Shown here: one piece after another, positions 37,027 to 43,944 of the stretch
How the letters are laid out: every line of letters starts with the position of its first letter
How positions within the stretch are numbered: position 1 is the first letter of the stretch
The notes under the pieces: model-generated
Database searches by the model: none
The model's input: only the letters and a program-made list of their open reading frames with translations
Told to the model about the DNA's origin: nothing
Position numbers and translations under genes: made by a program
Assembly: GCF_035181385.1 (NCBI RefSeq)
Contig: NZ_JAXCJK010000001.1
Location: forward strand, 372,001 to 436,000
DNA from: Moraxella sp035181385
GTDB lineage: Bacteria; Pseudomonadota; Gammaproteobacteria; Pseudomonadales; Moraxellaceae
Reading direction: 5' to 3'
Length of the DNA: 64,000 nucleotides

Positions 37027-37134
37027 TTACAATTTAATAGCCGTGATAATGGCAGGTAAAGCAAAAAGCAACAAACCGAATGCCGCTAATCCCACCAAGA
37101 TTAAGAAGCGTTTCATTTCCATTTTTGCCACCAT
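37027..37134 (-). CDS. Small single-helix membrane protein (phage)
   Basis: 35 residues with a basic start (MVAKMEMKRF) and one transmembrane helix (LILVGLAAFGLLLFALPAII). It lies in the 153-bp gap between tail tube and chaperone genes, just after a hairpin. No strong ribosome-binding site. It could be a holin-like or envelope peptide, or a non-coding spacer with chance coding. Confidence 0.35.
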   Translation of the reverse strand: MVAKMEMKRFLILVGLAAFGLLLFALPAIITAIKL

Positions 37135-37136
37135 TA

Positions 37137-37166
37137 GAAAAGCCCCTGCATTGCAAGGGCTGTTAT
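37137..37166 (-). terminator. Hairpin after the tail tube gene
   Basis: On the minus strand AGCCCTTG / CAGGGGCT (loop CAATG, one G-U pair) is followed by TTTTCT. It sits immediately after the tail tube stop at 37169 and may reduce read-through to the chaperone genes. Confidence 0.6.
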
Positions 37167-37168
37167 TG

Positions 37169-38083
37169 TTACGCTGTAGTGTGTCGCTCAATGATTGGGC
37201 TTTCGTCAACCACGGTGTAATTAACGTCAACTGTTACCAAATCCTTTCCGCTTGGGCTTGGGATTTCGCCCGATACTTGAAATTTAGGGATTTTAATCAC
37301 ATAACGCTTGTCGTCCGCGAATTTGATGGGGATTTCAAGGCTTAGCGTCTTGCCTGTTAGCTGATTAGTGATGATGTCGTGCGCCTTTTGGCTATATGCG
37401 ATTGTCATACTACCGCTGATGTTAGCAAGCATAGCAAGAACATTACCGCCATAGATATTCTCGCCCAAGCATTTTTGTACTTCGGTTTGGTTGTCAATAT
37501 CAAGACTAAACGATTCCACGCACACATCAAGCTTAGTGCCGTCCACTTTGATTTCACCGATTGATAGACCGCTGGCTTTGGCGGTATCGGGTGTTGGCGC
37601 GGGGGTTTTGGCGAACGACTCTGTTTTACTTTCTTGATAGCCGATACCCGTCATGCCAAATTTAACTTTGATAAGGCTTGACGTGTCAACCGTTAGCCCA
37701 AAACTTGACACAACACACCCCAAAAAGGCGTGATTGACGTTAATGTCGGTAAAGTCCTTGCTAATGGCAAACTGGTGTTTGGTTGTGCCAATGCTTAGTG
37801 TTTTTGGCGATGCACGACCCGACCAATCATTCCAAAAAGCACCTGCCAATAAGTCATCATAAGCCTCAAACATCATCTCTGTTTCAATATCGCCTTGCAC
37901 GGTTGCAGATGTTACCATGCCTGCCTTGCCGACACGTCCGCCTGATAGCATTTCACTATTTGTCAGCTCGGTAGATACGGTTAGTCCGTTTGTGATGTTG
38001 GGTAAGATTCTCCACCCTGTAAGGGGTAATGTTTTATCGCTTTGTTTTGCGTATGCTGATACGACACGAGCACCACTTGACAT
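37169..38083 (-). CDS. Phage major tail tube protein
   Basis: 304 residues, the gpV/tail-tube class of non-contractile tails. The N-terminus (SGARVVSAYAKQSDKTLP ... NSEMLSGGRVGKAGMV) and the repeated 'DIETEMMFEAYDDLLAGAF' helix are typical of the family, followed by a beta-rich core. A C-terminal beta strand region (about 250-300) may form an Ig-like extra domain. GGAG lies 7 bases before the ATG. Its place after the tail terminator and Rha genes and before chaperones G/GT is the standard siphovirus order. Confidence 0.8.
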   Translation of the reverse strand: MSSGARVVSAYAKQSDKTLPLTGWRILPNITNGLTVSTELTNSEMLSGGRVGKAGMVTSATVQGDIETEMMFEAYDDLLAGAFWNDWSGRASPKTLSIGTTKHQFAISKDFTDINVNHAFLGCVVSSFGLTVDTSSLIKVKFGMTGIGYQESKTESFAKTPAPTPDTAKASGLSIGEIKVDGTKLDVCVESFSLDIDNQTEVQKCLGENIYGGNVLAMLANISGSMTIAYSQKAHDIITNQLTGKTLSLEIPIKFADDKRYVIKIPKFQVSGEIPSPSGKDLVTVDVNYTVVDESPIIERHTTA

Positions 38084-38110
38084 AGTTTTTACTCCAATAA
38101 AAAAAGCCCC

Positions 38111-38614
38111 TTAAGGGCGGTTGAAAGGTAGTTGGGGTTGCATTTGCTGTTGTACCGACAAAATAGCGCCGTTTAGGTCGTCTCGTCTCTTTTTCCAATC
38201 GGATAGACCTTTACCGCACAAACTGGCAAATGCCTGTTCACGCTCTTTTAAGTCGCTAAGCAAGGCGTGTTGTTGCATTAGCTCCATCGTCTCACTTTGT
38301 AGCAATGAGCGAGCGTAGAAAAATGCTTGAACCAATGCTTTTTTAAAGGCAATCACTTTGGGGCTGTTTCGCATAAGGGTCATTAAAAACGTGGCTTGCT
38401 GTTCGTTAAGTTCAAAATACGGCACATCACCACCACCGTGCTGACCTTTCAATCTTGGTTGGATTTTAAATCCGACCTTGCCAAATTCTGCAAAATCAGG
38501 CATATAGGAACGCACCAATTTAATTACGTTTTCATGCTTAACGCCTAAACCCTGTGCGATTTGCAGGGTTGTTGTTTTTGGCTGACCATCATCAACCATG
38601 ACCAATTCATTCAT
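38111..38614 (-). CDS. Rha-family phage regulatory protein
   Basis: 167 residues. The conserved Rha domain spans about 1-105, with the DNA-binding-like start (TTTLQIAQGLGVKHENVIKLVR) and the FELNEQQATFLMTLMRNSPKVIAFKKALV segment. A helical tail follows. Rha proteins are phage regulators that interfere with infection in hosts lacking IHF. GGAG lies 6 bases before the ATG at 38614. It interrupts the tail genes and is framed by hairpins on both sides, so it is probably an inserted cassette ('moron'). A small GCCC/GGGC hairpin with a T run overlaps its stop. Confidence 0.82.
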   Translation of the reverse strand: MNELVMVDDGQPKTTTLQIAQGLGVKHENVIKLVRSYMPDFAEFGKVGFKIQPRLKGQHGGGDVPYFELNEQQATFLMTLMRNSPKVIAFKKALVQAFFYARSLLQSETMELMQQHALLSDLKEREQAFASLCGKGLSDWKKRRDDLNGAILSVQQQMQPQLPFNRP

Positions 38615-38653
38615 ATTCACTCCGAACATAAAAAATTCTTGCCACATAAAAAA

Positions 38654-38687
38654 ATCCCCACAGATTGGCAAGATAATCTATGGGGAA
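38654..38687 (-). terminator. Terminator between tail terminator gene and rha
   Basis: An inverted repeat TCCCCACAGATT / AATCTATGGGGA (one mismatch) with a T run on the minus strand, just after the stop of the tail terminator gene at 38702. Confidence 0.7.
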
Positions 38688-38701
38688 TGCCTTTAAAAAA
38701 A

Positions 38702-39091
38702 TTAGTAGTGCCGATACGGCACACTCACATTGATTTGATAAATGCCATCGGTTGACGGCACAGTGATAATGCTAGGGGCTAGCAATTCCAACCGCTCTAG
38801 CTGTTTGGCTTTTAGGTGCTTGGCAAGGCTGTCGGCTTGTGTTTTGATTGCAACCGTGCCGCTATTCTCGGCTGTGAATAACTGCACAATCAGCGTGCCA
38901 ACTTCAAGCACACACGGTTCATCGCTCACACTGTTAATGTGATTGATACCGCCAAGCACCGTTACACGCCCCCAAACGCCCTTTTTAGGCGGTTTAAGGT
39001 TTGCATTGTCCCTACCCATCAGGGCAGGGTCAAAATGCTCCCACCGTGCAATATGGCTCAATATAAGCCGTTCGATTGTTGTACTGTTCAT
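38702..39091 (-). CDS. Phage tail terminator (DUF4128-like)
   Basis: 129 residues with the alternating helix and beta pattern of tail terminator/completion proteins, which cap the tail tube and set its end. The C-terminal YQINVSVPYRHY strand resembles the DUF4128 family. It begins 2 bp after the upstream gene ends, so it is translated in the head-to-tail gene chain. The exact family is inferred from position and length rather than a strong motif. Confidence 0.65.
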   Translation of the reverse strand: MNSTTIERLILSHIARWEHFDPALMGRDNANLKPPKKGVWGRVTVLGGINHINSVSDEPCVLEVGTLIVQLFTAENSGTVAIKTQADSLAKHLKAKQLERLELLAPSIITVPSTDGIYQINVSVPYRHY

Positions 39092-39093
39092 GC

Positions 39094-39447
39094 TTACCCC
39101 ATTCTTGCCATTGCGCTGTTATAAGCGTTTTGATATACACCTGTCGGGGCTTGCTTTGACCAGCCATTTTCAAGGCGGATTGAATAAGGCGAATTGGTTT
39201 GAATGTAGATTGTTGGATAGTTACCCTTAGCAATCCCCATAATCGCCTCAATGCCTGCACCTGTTTGTGCCATGCTGGGCTTGCCAATGCTAATGTGATG
39301 TGACCGCCTGTATGCGCCGGTATCGACAGGAGAGAGCGCAACCACGTTGTTATAACAATCGATGGCAAAGGTGCGATACTGCTTATCTAGCTCATCTGTG
39401 ATTTGCTTGATAAAATCGCTAGGCGGTTTATCCCACTTCATGCCCAT
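39094..39447 (-). CDS. HK97 gp10-like phage protein
   Basis: 117 residues. The central SPVDTGAYRRSHHIS is the hallmark 'P(V)DTG' motif of the HK97 gp10/DUF646 family of tail-joining or tail-completion proteins. GGGGG 8 bases before the first ATG supports this start. Its beginning overlaps the end of the upstream gene by 20 bp, as is common in phage late operons. Confidence 0.8.
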   Translation of the reverse strand: MGMKWDKPPSDFIKQITDELDKQYRTFAIDCYNNVVALSPVDTGAYRRSHHISIGKPSMAQTGAGIEAIMGIAKGNYPTIYIQTNSPYSIRLENGWSKQAPTGVYQNAYNSAMARMG

Positions 39448-39802
39448 AGTTAAGCCCCCTTAGTTGCATTACCCACGTCACATTAGCAGGGTCTTTACTG
39501 ACATTTAGCACACGCATGTCATTAATCACGTCATCAATCAATGGCGCTTCGTCCACTTCAGATTGTAAGCATGTTAATTTCACGTCATGCACGGCGACCG
39601 TCTGCCCGTCAATCTCATAAGCGTTATATGAGCCAAATACCCCACGCCCTTGATACGCTTTGTCTTTGCCTGTGTTATCGTTAATCACCCAATCATTCGC
39701 GCTGTGAACACGTCTAATCGCGGTAAACTCTGTCACGGCATCAGCTAAATCGGTATCAAACGCCTGACGGATTTCTTCGTTTATTTCATTTTTTAAGCTC
39801 AT
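39428..39802 (-). CDS. Phage head closure/head-tail joining protein (putative)
   Basis: 124 residues. A helical start (EINEEIRQAFDTDLADAV) leads to a beta-rich core with GKDKAYQGRGVFGSYNAYEIDG, a pattern seen in small head closure proteins of siphoviruses. AAAGG lies 7 bases before ATG 39802; the ATG at 39808 touches that signal and is less likely. The function follows from its place between connector and gp10-like genes. Confidence 0.6.
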   Translation of the reverse strand: MSLKNEINEEIRQAFDTDLADAVTEFTAIRRVHSANDWVINDNTGKDKAYQGRGVFGSYNAYEIDGQTVAVHDVKLTCLQSEVDEAPLIDDVINDMRVLNVSKDPANVTWVMQLRGLNYGHEVG

Positions 39803-39811
39803 GCCCATCCT

Positions 39812-40153
39812 TTAGTAGCGAGATACCATCAAGTTAAGTCCGCCTTTGACAACAAAAGGTTTGATTAAATCAAGTGCCATCATCTCATACTCACTCATCG
39901 GCTGACCATCAACGCCTGTTGCATAGGTTTTTGATACCGATACATCGCCCGCTTTTGATGATTTAGACACAACCACGCCTTCGGTGCGTGCTTGGTATAG
40001 CTCGCCTGCCAGATATGCTTTGGCGATTAATCGCCCTGCTTGTTTGACATTGTCATGGTAGGGCTTTTGTATTTGATGGCGTGATAGCCAAGCATTGACC
40101 GCAAGTAGCGTGTCTTCATTGGCATCAGGCAAATTTAGTTCGTCTTGCGTCAT
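39812..40153 (-). CDS. Phage head-tail connector protein (putative)
   Basis: 113 residues, mostly helical (LLAVNAWLSRHQIQKPY, RLIAKAYLAGELYQ), the type often annotated as 'DnaT-like' or gp6-like connector that seals the portal after packaging. It is followed 9 bp later by the closure gene and preceded by a terminator and the small 68-residue gene. Confidence 0.6.
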   Translation of the reverse strand: MTQDELNLPDANEDTLLAVNAWLSRHQIQKPYHDNVKQAGRLIAKAYLAGELYQARTEGVVVSKSSKAGDVSVSKTYATGVDGQPMSEYEMMALDLIKPFVVKGGLNLMVSRY

Positions 40154-40167
40154 AAATGCCCCATTAT

Positions 40168-40203
40168 AAAACCCCCATAAGGTAAAGTTCTTATGGGGGT
40201 TTT
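40168..40203. terminator. Strong terminator inside the phage late region
   Basis: A perfect 14-bp stem AAAACCCCCATAAG / CTTATGGGGGTTTT with an 8-nt loop, between the 68-residue gene and the connector gene. It sits in the middle of an apparent late operon. Confidence 0.88.
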
Positions 40204-40207
40204 GCGA

Positions 40208-40414
40208 TTATTCCACTTTGCCAGTCTCAGATGTCGTGCCTGTCAAAGCTTCTGTTTTTTCTGGATTTTTAATGCCGTAATCGCCCCCACTTTTAGCGGT
40301 ATCAGTCGCTTTCATTGCTCCTACCGTACTTTTTGAGTCGTCAAAGTAGTCTCTTTCTGATGGATAAGTGTAGTTAAAAGCGGGTTTTACTTTGTCTTTG
40401 GGTAGTCCCATCAT
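40208..40414 (-). CDS. Small phage protein of unknown function
   Basis: 68 residues, polar and likely disordered, rich in Lys, Thr, Ser and Gly (GTTSETGKVE at the end). It lies 7 bp after the major capsid gene on the minus strand, with ATG preceded by AAGGAG (6-base spacing), so it is translated. Genes in this slot are often capsid decoration or unknown small proteins; no family recognised. Confidence 0.55.
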   Translation of the reverse strand: MMGLPKDKVKPAFNYTYPSERDYFDDSKSTVGAMKATDTAKSGGDYGIKNPEKTEALTGTTSETGKVE

Positions 40415-40421
40415 TTACTCC

Positions 40422-41438
40422 TTATAGGTTGGTAATTAAAAAGCGGATTGGCGTTTGTTCTGGTGTTGCATCCAGTCGCCAGTTTGTGCCTGTTTGTAGG
40501 TCTGTCCAGCTTGCTGATAAGGCTTCATTCTTTGTACCGCCTGTCAATGCAGAATCTTCAGCAATAAAGCTAAACCCCTGTGGGTGGATTAACGCATGAC
40601 GGCGTGTCCAAAGCGTGGTATGACCTGCACCATTACCTGTGTTCGCCGTGCGTTCAAGCTCCAAATCATCTTGACCTACCACCATGTCGGCAGCAAATGC
40701 CCCACGACCTAGCAAGTACGACACATATTTGGCGTTTTTGCCTGTGCCTATGATTGTGCCTTTGGTGGATTGAATGACCATACGACCGTTATAAGTCTCC
40801 ACAGGCTTTAAATCATCAGCGGTGGTAACTTTCTCTACCAGTCTTTGCTTACGCATTTTGGTGGCAATGAGTGGATGAACAATCATGATGCCACGTCCTT
40901 GATACGCCTCATCAAGCGTGCCTTCGGCATCGATAAACGCATTCACATCAAAGCCACTGGTGTCATCAGCGGTGGTCTTTGAAATGTCATGGGTAAGCTT
41001 CTTGCCGTTGGTATGGTCATAGTTCATCAAACCAAACACGGTAGCAATGGCTCGGTTTTCCATTTGGGTCAGCCAAAATCCGTCTAACATTTTAGCAATC
41101 TCACTCAAAGGCGATTTGCCCGTTAAATAGTTCTCCAGTCGGCTCTCAATAAAGCCCTCGTTTAAAAAGGCGACACGACCTTTTGACTTACTTGCTTCAA
41201 TACTTCTAGGCATGGCAATATCAGTCATGATGGTGTTGCCATAGTTGGCTTCAAGATTGCCATCAATGGGGTGGATAAATGGCACTTCAAAGGTTTTTGA
41301 ACCGCTTGTCAGTAGTGGTCTTAGGCGACTATCTGACACAAAAGCTCCTGACTGATAAAACTTTGAACGCTGCAGGTTGTCTTTAACTTGATAAGACAAC
41401 ACCACATTTTTGTTAAAAATTTCTCTTAATTTGGGCAT
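40422..41438 (-). CDS. Phage major capsid protein (Gp13/P22-coat-like)
   Basis: 338 residues. The start MPKLREIFNKNVVLSYQ, the NEGFIESRLENYLTGKSPL helix and the C-terminal GAGHTTLWTRRHALIHPQGFSFIAED are typical of the Gp13-like coat family with HK97 fold. It begins 2 bp after the scaffold gene, the usual pair for procapsid assembly. The gene appears intact. Confidence 0.82.
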   Translation of the reverse strand: MPKLREIFNKNVVLSYQVKDNLQRSKFYQSGAFVSDSRLRPLLTSGSKTFEVPFIHPIDGNLEANYGNTIMTDIAMPRSIEASKSKGRVAFLNEGFIESRLENYLTGKSPLSEIAKMLDGFWLTQMENRAIATVFGLMNYDHTNGKKLTHDISKTTADDTSGFDVNAFIDAEGTLDEAYQGRGIMIVHPLIATKMRKQRLVEKVTTADDLKPVETYNGRMVIQSTKGTIIGTGKNAKYVSYLLGRGAFAADMVVGQDDLELERTANTGNGAGHTTLWTRRHALIHPQGFSFIAEDSALTGGTKNEALSASWTDLQTGTNWRLDATPEQTPIRFLITNL

Positions 41439-41440
41439 GA

Positions 41441-42058
41441 TTACTCCATGAATAATTGATTGAATAAAGTTGGGTTGTTTTGAGCCAAAGCGACTCGCTC
41501 GGCTTCCGTATAATCTTGGGCTTGTTTTTGACTTTGACCTGTTGCCCCTGTGCCACTAGCCCTTGTGCCGTCAATCAAACTGTCAAACTTACCCCCATCT
41601 TTGAACTCTTTTACTAAATCGTCCAATGTAGAAATGGTCAAATTACCATTGCCATCTGTTACTTTAACTTCGCCATTGTCGCAAGTTAAGCGTTTTTCAA
41701 TCAGCATTTGCAAGATTTCTTGATTATGGGCATTGGTGGATAACTGGCTGGCAATTTTCAATGATTGTGATTTGATTAAATCATGGTTGCGTTCGGCTGT
41801 CATATCACTCATCTGTTTTTCAAGATTTGCAATTTTATCTTGATAGCTTTTTTCTAAGGTTTCAAAATCGCCTTTTTTGCGTGCTAACTCTTCTGCCTGT
41901 TTGTCTTTTTCGGCTTGTTCGGCTTTGCGTTTTTCGGTTTCTGCCTTTTTTTCGCCAAGTAGCGTTTCGTTGTGCTTTCGCAAACGCTCAATTTCAGCTT
42001 TTAATGTTTCAAGCTCGTTGTTGTTGGTGTTGGTGTTTTCGTTGTTTTGTTCGGTCAT
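41441..42058 (-). CDS. Phage scaffold protein (DUF4355-like)
   Basis: 205 residues, strongly acidic/basic and helical. A long coiled coil (about 10-110, full of Glu, Lys and Gln) is the feature of internal scaffold proteins that shape the procapsid and are then removed. The C-terminal part with TRASGTGATGQSQKQAQ is flexible. It is followed 2 bp later by the capsid gene. Confidence 0.72.
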   Translation of the reverse strand: MTEQNNENTNTNNNELETLKAEIERLRKHNETLLGEKKAETEKRKAEQAEKDKQAEELARKKGDFETLEKSYQDKIANLEKQMSDMTAERNHDLIKSQSLKIASQLSTNAHNQEILQMLIEKRLTCDNGEVKVTDGNGNLTISTLDDLVKEFKDGGKFDSLIDGTRASGTGATGQSQKQAQDYTEAERVALAQNNPTLFNQLFME

Positions 42059-42105
42059 GGTTACTACCTTTGGTTGTGCCGTTACAAACGGCGGACAATA
42101 AAAAA

Positions 42106-42125
42106 CCCCTTGCAGTTGCAGGGGG
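42106..42125 (-). terminator. Terminator between immunity-like gene and scaffold gene
   Basis: CCCCTTGCA / TGCAGGGGG pairing (one G-U) with a minus-strand T run after it. It separates the MuF-toxin/immunity pair from the structural genes. Confidence 0.7.
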
Positions 42126-42154
42126 CTTAAAAGTTTATGAGTTAAAGTATGATT

Positions 42155-42439
42155 TTATGCACCATTAAAACGGTCATCTTGCTTGATTTTTTTAATCAAG
42201 CCAGTCTTAGGAATTTCGTCAAGGTCAGCTTTAATAATTTCATTGGCAATAAAATTAAAGTCATCTTTGGATAAATCTTGCAAGGCGATAAACCCAAAAA
42301 ACTTCTCTTCATTATCAAAATCTTGCATCATTTCACTATCTTGCCCAAATTTTTTAATCAGACTTGGGCGGATTTCATTTAACACTTGATTTGCAAAACT
42401 TTTACTACCAAAATTATTGCCATCACTTATCATAATCAT
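42155..42439 (-). CDS. Putative immunity protein of the MuF toxin
   Basis: 94 residues, acidic (many Asp/Glu, as in DNEEKFFGF and KADLDEIPKTG), small and soluble, with no recognised family. Its ATG (GGAG 7 bases upstream) lies inside the last codons of the MuF gene, giving a 17-bp overlap and translational coupling. Position, size, acidity and coupling fit an immunity protein guarding against the C-terminal toxin domain just upstream. This is an inference from context, not from homology. Confidence 0.55.
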   Translation of the reverse strand: MIMISDGNNFGSKSFANQVLNEIRPSLIKKFGQDSEMMQDFDNEEKFFGFIALQDLSKDDFNFIANEIIKADLDEIPKTGLIKKIKQDDRFNGA

Positions 42440-43592
42440 CGCTAAACTCCCTAATAATTAGGATTTTCTTTTGTTGTTCTTGTGATAATGATAGCACAAA
42501 ACCCATGACTTTTTCCAGTCGCTCTTTGTCAAACTTGCGTACATCAAGTGGCACAATATCAGATTTTTCAATATGTCCAATAATGTTTGCTTTTTGACGC
42601 TCCCACGCCTTTTCAGACTTTGTGATACTATGTAAATAGGCTTTTATATCCACATCGCTACCAATTGCATACATCATATCAAGCGTTTGCCATTCTTTAA
42701 CAGGCAAGTCATTATCCTTTTTGGCAAAGTCTGGTGGATTGCCTGTCGGATTGGCTTTGTGATAACGGTCATCATATCGCACCAAATAAATGCCAAAATA
42801 CTGTTGCAATAAATCAGCAAGCTCGGCTTCGGCAGGTCGTGGTGTTTTTGGTTTTTCACCACGCTTAACAGGCTCATTTTGCAGTCTGATAACTTCGCTT
42901 TGCCGTGGTTGCAAATTACCAAAACTCACCGTCTGATAACTTGGCTTTTGTGTCGTGCGTTCTGCAATTACCATTTCATCAAGCGTTAAAGGCTCAAAAC
43001 TTCTATCAAGCCCAAGCTGTTTAAATTTATCCGCCGTCATACCGTCTGACAAAAAAGTTTGGGCTTTTTTCTTACCCAAAACCGATTGAATGTAGGCTTT
43101 ATCTTGTTTTTTAAGCCACTCATAATAGCTGACATTTTCGGTTACGCCAAATTCAGACGCTCTATTTTTGGGGCTTTCGTAGCCGTCAAAAACAATCTCA
43201 AAACTTGACCGACAGTTAAAATGGTAAGGCGGATATTTCGCCTTGTCAATCGGCATAAAAGTGTGGTCTAAATGGCGACAAATAGAACTGGTTCGGCTAT
43301 CCAATGTGGCATTTATCCGAATGCCTTTGATAATATCACGGTTTTGGTTGATAAATTCTTGCTTAGCTTCACTTGCCATAATCGCTGTGCCTGTGCGAGC
43401 GATAGCGTGGGCATTTCTTGTTGTTGTACGCAAAATGCCATCTTGATAACGATTAGCACGGCTACCACGAATCAGCTGTACAAGTTTATCATTGGTTAAA
43501 CCCTCGCTGTGCGCCAAGCGAATGGCGCGGATAATGCGTTCGCTTTCATTTTTGCCAAATGATTTCGTTAGTTCATCTAATGTTATGCCCAC
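42423..43592 (-). CDS. MuF-type phage minor head protein with C-terminal toxin-like domain, 5' truncated
   Basis: 389 residues from a GTG. Residues about 20-135 are the Phage_Mu_F core (NAHAIARTGTAIMASEA, NATLDSRTSSICRHLDH, YPPYHFNCRSS). A linker (140-240) leads to a different C-terminal module (about 250-389) with a PDF at 287-289, Glu-rich KEWQTLD and KSDIVPLDVRKF ... KILIIREF. This shape recalls nuclease domains of CdiA/MuF polymorphic toxins, though catalytic residues cannot be assigned. The N-terminal about 100 residues of normal MuF proteins are missing, the start lacks a ribosome-binding site and a TGA lies 11 codons upstream. Confidence 0.7.
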   Translation of the reverse strand: MGITLDELTKSFGKNESERIIRAIRLAHSEGLTNDKLVQLIRGSRANRYQDGILRTTTRNAHAIARTGTAIMASEAKQEFINQNRDIIKGIRINATLDSRTSSICRHLDHTFMPIDKAKYPPYHFNCRSSFEIVFDGYESPKNRASEFGVTENVSYYEWLKKQDKAYIQSVLGKKKAQTFLSDGMTADKFKQLGLDRSFEPLTLDEMVIAERTTQKPSYQTVSFGNLQPRQSEVIRLQNEPVKRGEKPKTPRPAEAELADLLQQYFGIYLVRYDDRYHKANPTGNPPDFAKKDNDLPVKEWQTLDMMYAIGSDVDIKAYLHSITKSEKAWERQKANIIGHIEKSDIVPLDVRKFDKERLEKVMGFVLSLSQEQQKKILIIREFSDDYDK

Positions 43593-43653
43593 ATTGGTGG
43601 TGATGTTTATTTGTAGATTTCAATAAATTGGGCGGTTGTCAATAGACACAAAA

Positions 43654-43691
43654 AACCCCAAAAACCGTTATTTTATTGGGTTTTTGGGGTT
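43654..43691. terminator. Terminator after tRNA-Leu (CAA)
   Basis: A perfect 13-bp stem AACCCCAAAAACC / GGTTTTTGGGGTT with a 12-nt loop and A/T runs on both sides, 36 bp from the tRNA 3' end. Confidence 0.9.
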
Positions 43692-43727
43692 ATTTTGGAT
43701 TTTTTGAAATGCTTTGAAAAAGCAAAA

Positions 43728-43814
43728 TGGTACCAGTGGTCGGACTCGAACCGACACGCTTTTAAAGGCAACGGATTTTGAATCCGTCATGTCTACCAAT
43801 TTCATCACACTGGC
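43728..43814 (-). tRNA. tRNA-Leu (CAA)
   Basis: 87 bases with CCA encoded on the minus strand. The acceptor stem GCCAGTG / CACTGGT pairs with one G-U at the end, the anticodon loop TTCAAAA gives anticodon CAA, and the long variable arm (TTGCCTTTAAAAGCGT region) is class II. It marks the right edge of the prophage remnant, its 3' end facing that of tRNA-Leu(UAA). Confidence 0.97.
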
Positions 43815-43847
43815 ATGAGTGGTTAAGTTTCTAACTTATGGATGCGT

Positions 43848-43875
43848 ATTATATAGATTTTTAATATTGTGTCAA
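43848..43875 (-). promoter_or_regulatory. Consensus promoter of tRNA-Leu (CAA)
   Basis: On the minus strand a perfect TTGACA (43875-43870) and a perfect TATAAT (43853-43848) with 16-bp spacing, followed by a C-rich discriminator, 33 bp before the tRNA. Confidence 0.9.
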
Positions 43876-43944
43876 GCATTTTTTTATTAAAAATTTATGA
43901 ATTTTTAAAATTCTGTAAAACTGCTGGGAAAATCAAACGGTCAG

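Noticed and set aside
35077..43727. A direct-repeat att site flanking the prophage
   Set aside because: The tRNA-derived matches at the two edges are inverted, not direct, so they cannot be a simple attL/attR pair.
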